A stretch of DNA of 64,000 nucleotides, from the NCBI GenBank assembly GCA_036674765.1, contig JARVKI010000026.1:186001-250000 (forward strand), given 5' to 3'. This document shows positions 33,919-46,264 of the stretch, piece by piece. A program made the translations under genes and the position numbers. Position 1 is the stretch's first letter, and each line of letters opens with the position of its first letter. Under the pieces are notes generated by a model that did no database searches, had not been told where the DNA came from, and saw nothing but the letters and a program-made list of their open reading frames with translations. This DNA is from Seiridium cupressi (Eukaryota; Ascomycota; Sordariomycetes; Amphisphaeriales; Sporocadaceae).

Positions 33919-36212
33919 TTACCCATCATCGGCAGAAAAGTCCTGAAGCTGAGACCACGCATCCCACGACATATCCATGTCAAAGAGTTCGCTCCAAGCC
34001 CCGTCCTTAATATCTGTTTGCAAATCAGATGGTATACACGCTGACATATTCTCCTGAAACAACGATGGGTTGAAGTCAGAGCTAGAGGAAACATGCGTCA
34101 TTGATTCATCTGAAAATGACCTTGATGCTATCGAGTCAACGTCTTGTCCCTGGCGGATATTCCCGCTATCACCTGCCGCGGTTGCTATTGGAGAATCCCA
34201 GAGATGGTTTATGCCGAGTTGGGATGGTGACATCGAGTTCACATTGGTCACCCCCGCAGCACGGTGGGCTTTGTTGAGAATGACGCTTATAGCCTTCACC
34301 GCCGTATGCGCTTCTTTAGACATTGCTTCTTGCTGCTTCCATATGGCTTTGGAAGACTGAAGAGCCGATACACTCCTTTGGTAGATCTCATCCGAAGACA
34401 GCGGGGACTTTCTGTGTTGCATGTTTCTGATGTCGTCGTTGAGATTGACACAGAGTATCGTCGTCGCGAGTAAGAACTCGGATTGAATAAGCATTAGAAT
34501 CTTCCACCGATCGGCGTGAAGTATGCGTCCAGGCTGGCATTGCTCGAACATTTCGCCCTGAAGCCGCAGGACATTGAACGCCGCGCCAATGCAGACCGTA
34601 TGTGAAAAGGCGTATTTGCTGTTGGTCTTTGCGAGAATTATGAACTTGCGGTGGAGGGTCATTTGCGCATGGTAGTAAATCATTGCCATGTAGACACGTC
34701 GGGTGATAAGATCTGGGCCATCCATAATTGATTCATGCATGGGCTTTAGTTCTAGCACGGGGGGCTTCTGAGCATACGCGGTATCGAGCATCTTATGTAG
34801 ACTCATTGCTTCGTCATAATTCCGCGGCCTGGACGAAGTGGTGAAATCGCAGATCATACCGTAAACTGACACCACTCTGCTCTTATACGCGAGGAATTGC
34901 GAAAGAGTGTGTTCGGTCTGCGGCCGTGCTGGCGGTAAGATCGCAGTCGTATCATCGAAGTCACCGTCAAGGAGATTGCGGGGTTCAGCGGTGTCACATT
35001 GAGCTTGTTTAATCATTCGTGGTAGCCCGATTTGGGAGGCTGAGGCAGTATCGAACTGCGTGAGGATGTGCCACGTGCGTCGGCGCATTTCTGCTTCAAA
35101 GGCAGACATCTCTGGAAAATGAGAACCATCACGATGATACCCCATCTTGAGAGCCACGCGAATAATGACTCCTGCCAACTGCCAGCCTCTTTCCTGTGTA
35201 TCCTCGGCTTGAATGTACTCGACTTGAAGGAAGGAAAGCAATGCTTCGATAGTGTGTGGTGTGCCCTTCATGTAGTTGCCCATCCTGAGACACTGTATCA
35301 TCTTTTCCCGAGAGTTCTTGACGATTTCCTGATATTCGACCAGTGTCTCCTTATCCAGCTTGTCGAGACCTCCGTCGATGAGCAGTGTGCAGTAAGCCGC
35401 CATGAACATCATTCCAAATAATATGGTGACCCACATGATCGGGAAGGCGAGCGGGTCGGCCCAGAAATCCTCGTATTGGTTCAAGAATACTCTGTGGTGT
35501 ATGACAAGGGAAACAGGCATGTCTGCAGAGTCAAAATACTTTGTGATCATGCTATCAACGACGAGCCGAGGAGGAATCGCAGCTAGAATCTGCAGCTTCG
35601 TGATCGGATAAGTTTGGAAGAGGAATAGGTCGGCTTCGGGAGATCTTTGTGGGTCCTCTTGGTGGTGGCAGCAATCACTTTGTCCTCCCATCAAGTCCTT
35701 GAGGTCGCTGATCTCGTCAAGGATGGCCATCCAGTGATCGCTCTCGACGTACGACGACTCATGCACCTGTAAGTTTATGCGCCCAAAGTTGTGCGTGAGC
35801 ACCTCTTCATCATCAGAAGCAGTAGCCTTAAAGGCTTCTTTATTTCTAGGGGTCAAAGTAGCAGTCTTGTCCTGTTGCTTTTCCACCAAAGATCGAACGA
35901 GCGATTCTAGGTGGTCGATGCGCCCCTGAAAGGTATTCTGAATGCCTGGGTCAACTGGCCCATGTCCTTGTGTACGTTGTAGCTGAGGAAATGGGAAGGT
36001 GCATGTCGCCGCCTGCCCTAACTTGACGCAGCTTACGCAAGGCTGTTTGCGATCGCAACGTAGTCTAAACGTTTATCAGTCGAGGAATTATGGAACAGAA
36101 ATCGATGACGCCCTCACTTTCTTTTCCTGCAAAAGTTGCAAGATAGCTGAAGCTTTTCTCGTCCTTTCGTCCTCGCCATCAAACGGGCTGGGGACGCGGA
36201 TGAAGCTGCCAT
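33919..36212 (-). CDS. Zn2Cys6 transcription factor with fungal regulatory domain
   Basis: Two exons (36212-36118 and 36064-33919) join in phase to 746 residues. The zinc cluster starts at residue 25: CNFCRKRKLRCDRKQPC, then SCVKLGQAATC, giving the six cysteines; the intron falls inside it, after CRKRK. A linker follows (GRIDHLESLVRSLVEK). The middle-homology (Fungal_trans) domain covers about residues 150-500 with TYPITKLQILAAIPPRL, the RRTWHILTQFDTASASQIGLPRM region and several Cys/His-poor helices. Such proteins bind CGG/CCG half-sites as dimers and control pathway genes. The C-terminus is acidic and Ser-rich (DMDMSWDAWSQLQDFSADDG), a likely activation region. It is divergent from the quinone-oxidoreductase-like gene, with a CGG-N4-CCG palindrome between them. 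Confidence 0.9.
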
Positions 36213-36336
36213 GTCCGTCAGTGCATATGTTGTGCGAGCTCCAGGTTGATGTATTGCGGAAGCGCAGTCATAGTGTCTGTCCGTATGGTGACGAAACGGC
36301 AAGACAATAGTAGACGGAGGATAAGTGGGTCATAAA

Positions 36337-36346
36337 CGGACGTCCG
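36337..36346. promoter_or_regulatory. CGG-N4-CCG palindrome, candidate Zn2Cys6 binding site
   Basis: CGGACGTCCG is a perfect 10-bp palindrome with inverted CGG triplets, 125 bp upstream of the regulator start and 240 bp upstream of the oxidoreductase start. Zn2Cys6 dimers recognise such triplets with a spacing set by the linker. A match this short can occur by chance. Confidence 0.4.
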
Positions 36347-36585
36347 CTTCCTTCCGATTGGCTTGTGCGAAATGGCGAACTAGAAGTCCATATTAAGCAT
36401 GGAAGTGTTCTAGTAGGGCAGGCTTGAAAAGAGTATAGGTAGTGTGAATGTATCGAAAGCCAATTCAGGAATCATACGCTCAAGCAGATCCTTTTAGTCA
36501 AGATTGTGAGATATTCGACCATATTATAATCCACATTTACCAGCACTTACATACCAATCAAGTCCACTGATACTCATTCATCAAT

Positions 36586-37689
36586 ATGCCTGCCAATTTT
36601 GCAGCCTGGATGTTAGCGCCCAAACAACGTTTCCAAGTCAAAGAAGCACCATATCCCACGCCCGGGCTCAATGAAATCATCGTCAAGAACCGCGCCGTGG
36701 CAGTAAATCCTATCGACTGGATCCTGCAAGATCAGGGCACCAGGGCCACGTTCGGCTGGATTAAATATCCATTCGTCTTTGGAAGTGATGTAGCCGGCGA
36801 AGTTGTGGAAGTAGGAAGCAGGGTCACACGTTTCAAAGTGGGAGACCGTGTTGTAGGGCAGGCACTTAGTACCGACGATAAGGTCAATAGTGCTGCGCAT
36901 GGGGCGTTTCAGCTGTATACTGTTCTTCCTGAGAAGACTACATCGGCAATTCCTGAAGACCTGTCGTTCGAGGCTGCGTCAGTATTGCCCTTGGGTGTTA
37001 CGACTGCTGCTGCAGGCCTCTTCGAAAAGGATCGGCTTGGAGTGCAGTATCCTTAACTCAAGGCGGAACCAACTGGAAAAACATTACTTGTGTGGGGAGG
37101 TTCCACGAGCGTGGGCTGCAACGCTATTCAGCTCGCCGCGGCCGCTGGGTACGAGGTCCTATCGACATCTTCGCCTAAGAACTTCGATCTACTGAAGTCT
37201 CTTGGTGCCAGTCAAGTCTTCAATTACAACGATCCCAACGGTATCAAAAAGATTTTGAACGCCATGGATGGCAAAACGGCTGCAGGAGCTATGGCAATCG
37301 GGGATAATTCAGCATTCCGCTGTCTAGATGTATTGGGTCACTGCAAAGGAGACAAACATGTCGCGATGGCGACATTCCCTATCCCTGCACAGCCCAAGCG
37401 ATTTGCATTGCTGCAGATTGTCTTCTACTTTGTTACTTCAATGATCTCAATCGCCATAAAATCTAGGTTGCGGGGTATCAAGACAAGCTTTATAGGGGGG
37501 ACAGTGGCTCACAGTCCAGTCGGTGACGCCTTATATGTCAACTTCTTGCCAGAAGCGCTTGCGAATGGCAAGTTCAGAGCTGCACCGGAACCCATGGTCG
37601 TTGGACAGGGGCTAGAGCCCATCCAGGAAGCACTGGAGTTGCAAAAGAAGGGTGTTTCAGCGAGGGAGATTGTTGTAAATTTCAAGTAA
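36586..37689 (+). pseudogene. Zinc-type alcohol dehydrogenase / quinone-oxidoreductase-like gene with one nonsense codon
   Basis: ATG 36586 opens an MDR-family protein that would be 367 codons long, but TAA at 37054-37056 cuts it at residue 156; the same frame continues unbroken to TAA 37689. Before the stop: the GroES-like domain (VAVNPIDWILQDQG, FGSDVAGEVVEVGS, FKVGDRVVG). After it: the nucleotide-binding fold (LLVWGGSTSVGCNAIQLA, AGYEVLSTSSPKNFDLLKSL) and the family C-terminus. No structural-zinc cysteine loop is seen, as in the zinc-independent enoyl-reductase/QOR branch. An intron removing the stop is not credible: the bases around it code conserved residues and no normal-length intron fits. 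Members reduce quinones or enoyl groups with NADPH, some in polyketide clusters. Either a true nonsense allele or a base error. Confidence 0.85.
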
Positions 37690-38501
37690 CTCGCTGAGCT
37701 GGTGTACCTGCTGGTGTTGCACTACTTCTCATCAGTTTTATTCCAATATGAGAAGGGATGTTGCAACTATGACGACGTTGATACTGCCGCGTCCCCGGGT
37801 CTCAGCTCCCGACTAGAGGGTTGAACGTGTAAGTACGATAAACAGCGATCAGTATTCAATGCAGAAAGGCAATTGAATAAAATGAAGAACGGATGTTAGA
37901 AATCAATAATTCACATGCCAAATAGCTAGTCGTCTCTAATGATAGACTCACATATCCCCTTACTTCTGATCGATCCTAAGCTTCTTGGCGATGCGCGACA
38001 TGCAGGTTGGAACCATTAGAGTATGTCATCTGACAGGAAAACATGTGTCGTGCCTCATTCGTGTATTCTGTTATCATCCATGGCGTTAGTTCATTGGTTC
38101 AACCAAGAACACCGAGACGAGTTGCAGATCAGGAATCCGTCTTGCTAATTCCTTCTGAATCTGAGTTGAGGGGCAATGTGCTTTATGCAAAACCCACGAT
38201 AGTCATCGGATACCACGCCGGCCCCCATCGTGGTATGACAAACCCAAGGGGAAAGCACATGACGTAAATATTCTGGCTTATAAGCAGTATTCCCAGCTCG
38301 ATTAGAGCAACACGGGCAGGGAATTGACACCTGAATGTTGTCGCTTTCGTATCTGCCGCGGAAGACAATTAAAACTTTGAATTGGCCACATAATTTCATT
38401 GAACGATCAGTTGATAACATTTGGAGCTTGCTCCGTCCCTCTCATAATCATCATAGTCTGGTACATATGTATGGCCGTTTCGATTTCATACAATACCAAA
38501 T
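37690..38501. other. Intergenic, about 0.8 kb
   Basis: No gene supported. Holds the 3' flank of the oxidoreductase locus and the former promoter of the peptidase pseudogene. Confidence 0.5.
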
Positions 38502-40555
38502 ATGAAGCCACCTCAAGCTCTGCTCAAGGTCCCAAGACCACCGAAATCATTTCAATGATACAAGTATGGTAGACCATTAAAGACAGACGGCCTTCTCTAA
38601 TGACAGACGTAGGCACTCATTGCAGGATATGAGAGCACTATCGATGCGGTTGTCCGCAATACCACTTTAGAGAATGCAACCTTTGATACCGTCGTGCGAC
38701 CATGGCTAGACACCGATAACGCCATGCAAGCCCCTGTATGTATGATTGCCAATTTGCAATACTGCAGCCCATGATAGGTCTTTCAGAGTCCCGGCTCCGG
38801 ATGGATGAGCTCATTAGGGAATACGAGAAGTGTGGATATGGAAAGCTGAGCGAGAAGGAAATTGAGGATACCTGAAAGGCCGGCTGGAAGTCGACGAGTT
38901 GTGCAGCCAATACAAGCGCAGCGTTGGACAATAAAGCGGCGGCGTCTGGTTTGATGAGCAAGAGCGGGATGAAGTACCGGAGGATGAGCTGGCCAGATGG
39001 AGAATTGACGATTCTCTGCCCCGACCGACCAAGAAGATTTGTGCCGTTTGCGAACGGCGGAAGCCAAGAAGTTGCCGAACTCCAGCAGCTCCGAATCGAA
39101 GACCGAAAACAACGTGAGGTGCTCCAAAAGGGAGACGAAAAAGCATTTCCCGCCTGGGAGCAGCAATACTGCATCAACCTCATGGAAAAGGCAGTGGATC
39201 TTGATGAAGAGAAGATCTCGGAATACTTTCCAGTGGGATATGTCATGGGTGCTATGTTGGACTATTCACGTCCTTCCTAGGTCTTCGATTCGACAAGCTT
39301 TCCGACGATAACGTCGGCGAAGATGTAAAAGGCACGAGAGTGTTGATATATTCGCTGTTTGGGACGGACCATCAGAGCACGCACATTTCATCGGCTATCT
39401 CTACATGGATCTGATCTGGAGAGAGCACAAATACCGTGGTAACCAGAATGTCAATCTCGAGTGTGGTTACTTGAAACCGGATGGAGGCAGGAAATACCCT
39501 TCGACTATACTATCCTGCGCACTTCCAACACGAGCACCGGGGATTTGCAAGCTCCTGAAGCATGTTGAAGTTATCACGATGTTTCACGAGCTGGGTCATG
39601 CGATACACGATCTCCTCTCCAAGACGACCTACGTCGCGTTCCATGGCTCAAACTGGTTGCATGTCGATATGGGCGAAATGCCTAGTAGTAAGTGCCAATA
39701 TATCTGCCTTGAACCTCTTCCCGCTCCTGCGAACCTGCATACTTGAAGCTCAAGCGCAGGGCGTATTATATAGATAAAATTACTCTGGGGTAGATTAACT
39801 GGCTGATGTACCTGCTTGAAGTGTTCCTAGAGGACTTCGTACGGCTTGAAGACGTGCTTTTAGAGCTCAGTCAGCACTACACTACACTTGATCAAGAATA
39901 CTTGACCAAATGGCAGATGGAAAATCCTGGCAAGCCCGATCCACCGAGGACCATACCGAAGGAACTGGTTCAAGCTCTTCAACGCAGCCAATGGCTCGGC
40001 CAGGGGTTATTCTATAACCGCCAAGCGTAAGTGAACTAGCAGCCTCATACTCTTTGCTGTGGTTTCTAGACACAATCTAATGTCTCGAAAGTATGGTATC
40101 GACCTTCGATATGGCCGTTCACAGCATAAAGTCTCCGGATGACGTACCCGACATGAGACAACTCTGGTACAGTCTCCAGGAAGAACTTGAGGGCAGAGAC
40201 TTCACCGACATCAAGTCAGATGGATCTGCATTCACCACGTTCGCACACCTAGTCTCAGGGTATGATGCAGGCTACTACGGCTACTCGGCGTAAGTCCGCC
40301 AATCCCTGTCACCCATGACACACCTCTGAGTATAGGTCTGACGTCAGCAGCTGTGCTGCCTTCGCGCAAGACATCTGGCGATCAATGTTCGCTGAATATC
40401 CCCGCGATCGGCTGACTTGGGAGTTGTATCATCACATGATCTTAGAATATGGTGGTGCACACCCGCATAAGCTGCATACGCTCAAGGACTTCCTTGTGCG
40501 GGAACCGAACGGGGATACCCTGGTTGAGAGCTTGGAGCTTGGAGCTGTGGAATAG
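38502..40555 (+). pseudogene. M3-family metallopeptidase (thimet oligopeptidase/saccharolysin type) pseudogene
   Basis: Family sequence is spread over 2 kb. N-terminal MKPPQALLKVPRPPKSF at 38502 meets an early TGA. The exon from about 38624 has NTTLENATFDTVVRPWL. The stretch 38780-39290 is in shifting frames (DRKQREVLQKGDEKAF, DEEKISEYFPVGYVMG), then 39370-39690 has FIGYLYMDLIWREHKYRG. The zinc motif FHELGHAIHDLL at about 39582 is intact, and the later exons (39822-40025, 40092-40290, from about 40350) keep good GT-AG junctions and end in KDFLVREPNGDTLVESLEL. M3 enzymes cleave oligopeptides in cytosol or mitochondria. Frameshifts and stops in the first half mean no full-length product; the 3' half is well kept, so decay is recent or partial. 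Confidence 0.8.
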
Positions 40556-40813
40556 CTTCGCTTGCAGGGATATTAGGTCTCGGTACGTCAGAGAACATTA
40601 GGAGGAAGGTGATGTGGGAAAACAGGTAGAGGGCTGGGTAAGTGTCTGATGGCTGTACACTTGAGGGATCTGAAAAACTAAATTACAGTCCTTGAACTGG
40701 ACTAGTTTCATTAAGTGAATTAAATTAAATACTGGGAATCCGCTTTCTATGAGTCGTAAATGCCATTTTCAACCTGCCATCCCTATGCGATCGTAAAGAC
40801 GTCAAGAAATTAT

Positions 40814-41989
40814 TCAAGTACATCTGCCAAAAGGACTTTGGCATCCGGTGCCACAATACTCGCTTGTATCACCGCACCAACCGTACTGGGAGCAGCACAA
40901 GTTATCAGTACACGTATATCCGTTAGAGCCTCCACAAGTATCATCCGGGCTTGGGGTACCTGTGGTAGGAGGAGGAGTAGGCGTACTACCAGAGTCCCTA
41001 TACCAATTGGCGGCGGCGTCTCCCAAGCATGTGCCGACAGTGACGGCTACAGAGTTGTCAGCAACCTTGTGAAAAGCGGGTCTGTAGAAGTAGAGGGAAT
41101 AGAGGAATACTTACGGCTAAGGCCCTTGGCTTTAAGGGCCTCTATGGCTTCCTGAACCAGTACATGCACTGTCTGGGCGTGCACGTCGTGCATCAAGCTG
41201 ATGGTACCACCGGCATCGAGACCATTCTGGAAGTTCGTCATGGCCACGCTAATGGTATCATCATCATGCTCGTAGTCGAGCGTATCAATGTTGGCGCTAA
41301 GAAAGATATTATTATAGAGTCTCTGGATTGTACTGTCCCTGCTTGAAGAGATATCTAGAGGAAACAAGGGGCATGACTTACGTGATGACATGGTAACCAA
41401 GGTTTCCGAGGGTCTGCAGAGCTAAGGCATTGGTGCTGAAGTAGGGAGGTCGCATGTATGTTGGGATTTTGCCAATGATAGACGTCAATGCAGTCTCGAG
41501 TTGGGTCATCTGAGATGTGATGCCAGCAGCGTCAAGGGTAGCAAGGTCGGCATGGGACCATCTAAGTACTGTCAATAAAAACAAACCAAGAAGGTTAGAT
41601 TCGAGGTCAAGTGCCTGGGACATACGTGTGAGAGCCAACTTGATGTCCTTCGTTGTACATACGCTGCACTTGAGCTGTATAGTCACTGTGTGGCAGGCAT
41701 GGTCAGCTGCAACGAGTCATGTAACAAATAACACGACTTCTTACTAGATGGATCCCCAATTTTCGCCGTTCAGGAAGAAGGTAGCCTTGACTCCATTGGA
41801 TGAGAGAATATCCAGTAGCTCGGATGTGTACTCAAAAGGACCATCGTCGAACGTCAAGGCAAAGGTTCCAGGAACGGTACACGCCGTGATTATCGAGCCA
41901 ACTGGAACCGAGGATTGTCGTCGTTGCATTTGACTGACAGGCGAGGCGGCGGCGCCCGCCAGGAGGGCAGCGAATAGAGGAACAAGCAT
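40814..41989 (-). CDS. Chitin deacetylase (CE4) with C-terminal chitin-binding CBM18
   Basis: Five exons (41989-41745, 41685-41626, 41561-41382, 41296-41115, 41046-40814) join in phase to 299 residues. A signal peptide ([15 protein letters not shown]) precedes the NodB domain. All five CE4 motifs can be read: TFDDGP (metal and catalytic Asp), HQVGSHTWSHADL (metal-binding histidines), MRPPYFSTN, the [10 protein letters not shown] segment, and SLMHDVHA with the catalytic His. After a Pro/Thr linker ([17 protein letters not shown]) comes one hevein-like CBM18 with eight cysteines ([19 protein letters not shown]). The enzyme deacetylates chitin to chitosan in the wall or on attacked chitin oligomers; such proteins help fungi avoid chitin-triggered host immunity. 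Secreted. Family and domain order are firm. Confidence 0.93.
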
Positions 41990-44689
41990 GATGGCGGCGG
42001 CGGCGTCAAACTCAATCTCGAGATCTTTAAGGCTGGTGTGTAAGTGCTTGCGTGCGTGCTGTCGACCTCAACAACGAGACCAGTTCGGATGTCTGCATTG
42101 TGACCAGCGGCCAGGGCGAGTGTTCCGCCTTATTTATACAAATCGCGGCGCTTACGAGCAACCATGCATACGATGAACATCAGGTCGACTGCCCAGCCTT
42201 CTAGGGTGAAGACGATCAGTGAGCAGGCTGGATGGGCGCCACATACTGCAAGCTGCATTGCATGGTCATGCGCGATAACGTAGCCAGAGCTGCAGGCCAT
42301 AAGGCGTTCTGACCGACTGACCCTAGTCGGGCATAGCCGGACACGAGCAACATCATGAACGTTTTTCTCTCTCTCCGGGGATCATGTCACCACTGCCCAA
42401 TCAGAAGAGGCTGGTCGTGTTGCTCTGAGTCTTGTCTTGCTGGTCGTTCTGCAGGACTGAGGCATGGCGCAGATTGAGCTCCGGCCTAAGGGCTGCCAAC
42501 ACTGCCAAGCTCACGCCATTCCCGCAACCGGCAACTTCACCGTAGTCGTGAGCCAAGGTCGTATTAGGTGGGAAACCCTACCACTCGGTCGGCGTCGCGC
42601 TGCTGATCCTGAGCGATCGTTATGCCTGTTGCTGTGGTCGGGCGGGTTGGGTCTTCTTTCAGCTCTATCGATCACGTTATAGAAGGCCCGCATGTGGCGT
42701 CCGTCAGTGACAACATGCGCGGCATAGTCTACCTCAAGCTTGTGTACCAAGCTTTTCGCGAAGTCAGTCCTTCAAACTCTACGTGCGCCTCCGTCGCCCT
42801 GAGCAACATGTTACTTTGAGACCTCCGCCTTCCCCAACCTCGTGGAACCAAACCACCTCATGCAAGCACTCTGCAGCATTTTAATCTCCTTATATTACGG
42901 TGAAACCTCAACCCGGAAGAAACATCCAACCCTCATTGCTTTTTCTAACCCCGCGACGATGATTACTGCATGCGCTTATATGCAGTCTAGCTGATTGTGG
43001 GCGCACACAGAGCTCATCAGCAACGCTCCCCGCCAGTGAGACTATTCCCTGCTGCCCCCTGCTAGGGGAGCAGGGGCACGACAGGCCACGGACCGGTAAC
43101 GTCGTCCGGCACCCCACTGACCGATAGGCGAGCCTTAGCACTAGTTCTATAAGCCCACGTCGGTCGAGTGTGGGGACGTGATGCTCACTCAATACAGTAT
43201 AGGTCAGCCCTTGTCCTTCCACACAAGAAGAGACTATGTATGCATGACTGAGTATGGCCGTCGTGCGGCTGAGTAAACTCCGTCATTGATCAGGCGATAT
43301 TCGGTGTGCACACACCCCACTACCTTTCAGTTTTCCTCGCTTGTTCGGCAGCCAAGAGGCAAGAGCACGTAGTGGGCAATAGTCGGCCCCTGATCTAGTT
43401 ACCGCATCTGGAGATATCCATCGCAGGGTGGACCAGTGGGCCATATCCGACGTCACTTATAGACCTTAGGCAAACACGAATTTTCTGAGCCAAGATATAC
43501 TATGAATAAGCGCGTTGCCTGAATATGAGCCAAGAGCCTACAGCGAACAGCATCGCCGGCCTTCCGAGCCTATCCTCGCTGACACGATGTTTCTTTTGGG
43601 CTCCCAGGTTCACCCTTATGAGTCAATTTGCGAACTATGGGTCCATATGCAATGGGTTTCCATTGAACTGCCGTGCCTCTTGGTTGCATGGGGGTTGAAT
43701 TATGAGGGTACTCCAAGAGTGAATCCAATTGCTGCCAAGTGCATGGGCAAATCGTCGAGGGTATTGCAAAGACATGACTTTTTATGATACGGTGGTCGAC
43801 TCCATATCCCAGCAATACTTCGATCCCCAAGCGGAAGGATTCAAGGCTTGGAAGGTAGCTTTAGCAAGGAGATCCACATGACGATTGAGTAATGCCCCTG
43901 GTCTTTTGATATTATCAGGGTATCCATTAAACAGGGCACCTGTATCCACCACAGCTGGCAGGGCTAAAGAAGGGCCAAGGCCGGTATTCAGCTGATTGTT
44001 TCAGTGTCTCGACGTAGCCAACAGAATTAGGCATACCTCAATTCATGACTGGATTAAGAACGCCCGTTTACAAACTCCCAATACTACTTGTTGGAGTTGG
44101 TAATATACGCGCTGCGTTATGAAACAAACAGAGGAGAAGCAAAAATATCATTAATCGACCATAACACTAGTAAGGACTGCTCGGGGTGCACTGCAAGTCA
44201 TGCGATGGAGAGGAGATCGTGAATGCAGTCAAGGAATGAGATAGTTTCGTCAGGCTCAGGATACGCCACAATCGCAGGACAATACATCATCGTATTGAGA
44301 CCTAGATGCTTATGAATAGCAAATTCAAGCTATTGTTTCTCGTTAGGATTCTATTATCAACCACTTTCGTTTGATGGCAACTTAAATTCTGGCTGAGCGT
44401 CATTGTTTCAAGTTTCTTTGTTCGTGATGCTTCAACGAAATAAAAGTCCTTGTCTGGCTGTGGAACACGACAAGGCAACGGTTCAGCTGGGTCAGCTATT
44501 GATATGAATGTTCTATTGCGCTCCTTGCCATTATTTAAGATTGAAATATTTCCATCAAACGGCACATGAAACTCAGGTCCAGAACAGAGCGCATACCGAA
44601 CCAGCCGCAGGATTCCAGCAGAGACTCGCCCCGCTAGTTCGACATTATCGCATCAAACGAAATCGAAATAACGTGAAACCGAAAAGGCG
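41990..44689. other. Gene-poor stretch, about 2.7 kb
   Basis: Upstream region of the chitin deacetylase and of the first kinase. I see no supported gene, RNA or clear repeat; open frames here are short and lack domains. Confidence 0.45.
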
Positions 44690-46264
44690 ATGTCGAACAC
44701 GAAAAGGTCCGCCAACTATCAGCGGCGATATCAGTCGATGTACAATGAGTCGTTGTACGGAGACATATTAGAAGATGTCGAACGCTATAGGGAGGGAGGC
44801 TTCCATCCAATTCATCTCAACGACGTCTTGAATGATCGTTTTGGAGTATTGCACAAATTAGGCTACGGAGGATTCGGCACCGTCTGGCTCTGCTGGGACC
44901 AGACTCATTCGAAATGGTGTGCCGTCAAGGTGCTAGCAGCTGACCATTCTAAGAATGGTAGGGAACAGGAAATCCTGGATCACCTTACCAGTAACGCTTC
45001 CATTGACGAGCTGGCAAGACGTCATATTGTAGTCCCATCCGAAGTGTTTTGGGTGGAAGGACCGAACGGGCGACACTTGTGTCAGGTTTTGCCGCTCTTA
45101 GGTTCCAATGTTCAGGGCTGGCGTTTGTTTCAACGCTATAAAGATGAAAATGCCATGGCGAAAGTCAAGGACGTCTGCTACCAAATTGCCGACGGAATGG
45201 CCTATTTGCATCGCAACGACATCTGCCACAACGACTTCCGACCACATAATATCTTGATGAAACTTGACGGTATCGATGCCCTTGGTAAGGAAGAATTGCT
45301 AAAAACACTCGATGAGCCGGAAACCATAGAAGTGGAAACACTATCTGGCGACGATCCGGCACCCCACGGCCCGAAATACTGCGTAGAGCCTCTACAGTTC
45401 TCCTGGTGCAAGACCTATATGAAGCCTGAGATCGCCATCATCGATTTCGGGGAGTCCTTTCTGGTCAATAAGCCCCGACCAAGATCTGGCATTCCAATAC
45501 AATATGCAGCACCAGAGGTCCTCTTCAGTGGCACGCACGTACCCAGCCTGTCTAGTGACGTCTGGTCGTTGGGAGTCACACTATTCGACATTTACAACAG
45601 TACTGATTTACTCGGAGACAAGGCATTTAGCTCAGGAGTGGATGCTTCGATTGAAACCATGGAAGTTCTCTTAGGGCCTCTGCCTGAGCCATATCGTGCG
45701 GTTTGGTTTCGGGACTTCCAGATTGGCGATTCAGACTCAACTGACGGCAGAAATAAGCCAGGAGGCATTACAAGGCCAGTTTATTGGGATATAGCCACCC
45801 TTGAAGATTTGAGAAAAGACAAAGCCACCAAGACGGGTTACTTGGCACCTTTTGAAGCATCCTTGGCGTATCACCTCAACCGAATGAAAGGACTCGGTGA
45901 TCAATTCCCACCGCTTGAGGAACTTAGGTCGTCCCAAACTTACCCATTGGAGAATCGATATATACTGGATTTCGCAAACCTGTTGGAAAAGATCATAAGG
46001 TACGACCCGAAAGAACGAATCAGCATCACAGATGTTTTGGTGCACCCGTGGTATGGAAAGGCCAACCAAGATTACTACGCCCTCAAACTACCTGCTTGGC
46101 GCCAGAAACGTCTTATACTTCAAGGTATACGGAGTCTATTTTCAGTAGTGGTGGTAGTAATCGCTTCATTCATTGCGAAGTCTCAGTTGGATAAATATGC
46201 CAGTCAGGGTCGAGGGCCACTCGGAGAAGTAGGAGTGGTACAATGTGGTTGTAATGTGGCATGA
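44690..46264 (+). CDS. SRPK-like protein kinase with C-terminal membrane anchor, copy 1
   Basis: Intronless, 524 residues. Kinase parts in order: KLGYGGFGTVWLCWD (glycine loop, residues 56-70; LCWD is typical of SRPKs), CAVKV with Lys80, EQEIL helix C, HNDFRPHNIL catalytic loop (Asp near 182), a spacer of about 60 residues with an acidic segment, IIDFGES (Asp near 252), YAAPEV, SSDVWSLGVTLFDI, and the late RISITDVLVHPWY. All catalytic residues are present; HND replaces HRD, as SRPKs use HTD. A hydrophobic segment (SLFSVVVVVIASFIA) near residue 485 predicts a membrane anchor, followed by a short tail; this is not usual for SRPKs. Known SRPKs phosphorylate Arg-Ser domains of splicing factors. 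The downstream partner and the second copy suggest a dedicated role. Confidence 0.88.
   Translation: MSNTKRSANYQRRYQSMYNESLYGDILEDVERYREGGFHPIHLNDVLNDRFGVLHKLGYGGFGTVWLCWDQTHSKWCAVKVLAADHSKNGREQEILDHLTSNASIDELARRHIVVPSEVFWVEGPNGRHLCQVLPLLGSNVQGWRLFQRYKDENAMAKVKDVCYQIADGMAYLHRNDICHNDFRPHNILMKLDGIDALGKEELLKTLDEPETIEVETLSGDDPAPHGPKYCVEPLQFSWCKTYMKPEIAIIDFGESFLVNKPRPRSGIPIQYAAPEVLFSGTHVPSLSSDVWSLGVTLFDIYNSTDLLGDKAFSSGVDASIETMEVLLGPLPEPYRAVWFRDFQIGDSDSTDGRNKPGGITRPVYWDIATLEDLRKDKATKTGYLAPFEASLAYHLNRMKGLGDQFPPLEELRSSQTYPLENRYILDFANLLEKIIRYDPKERISITDVLVHPWYGKANQDYYALKLPAWRQKRLILQGIRSLFSVVVVVIASFIAKSQLDKYASQGRGPLGEVGVVQCGCNVA

Noticed and set aside
37040..37066. Very short intron that would remove the stop at 37054
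   Set aside because: GT to AG distances of 16-21 bases are too short to splice, and longer options delete conserved residues.
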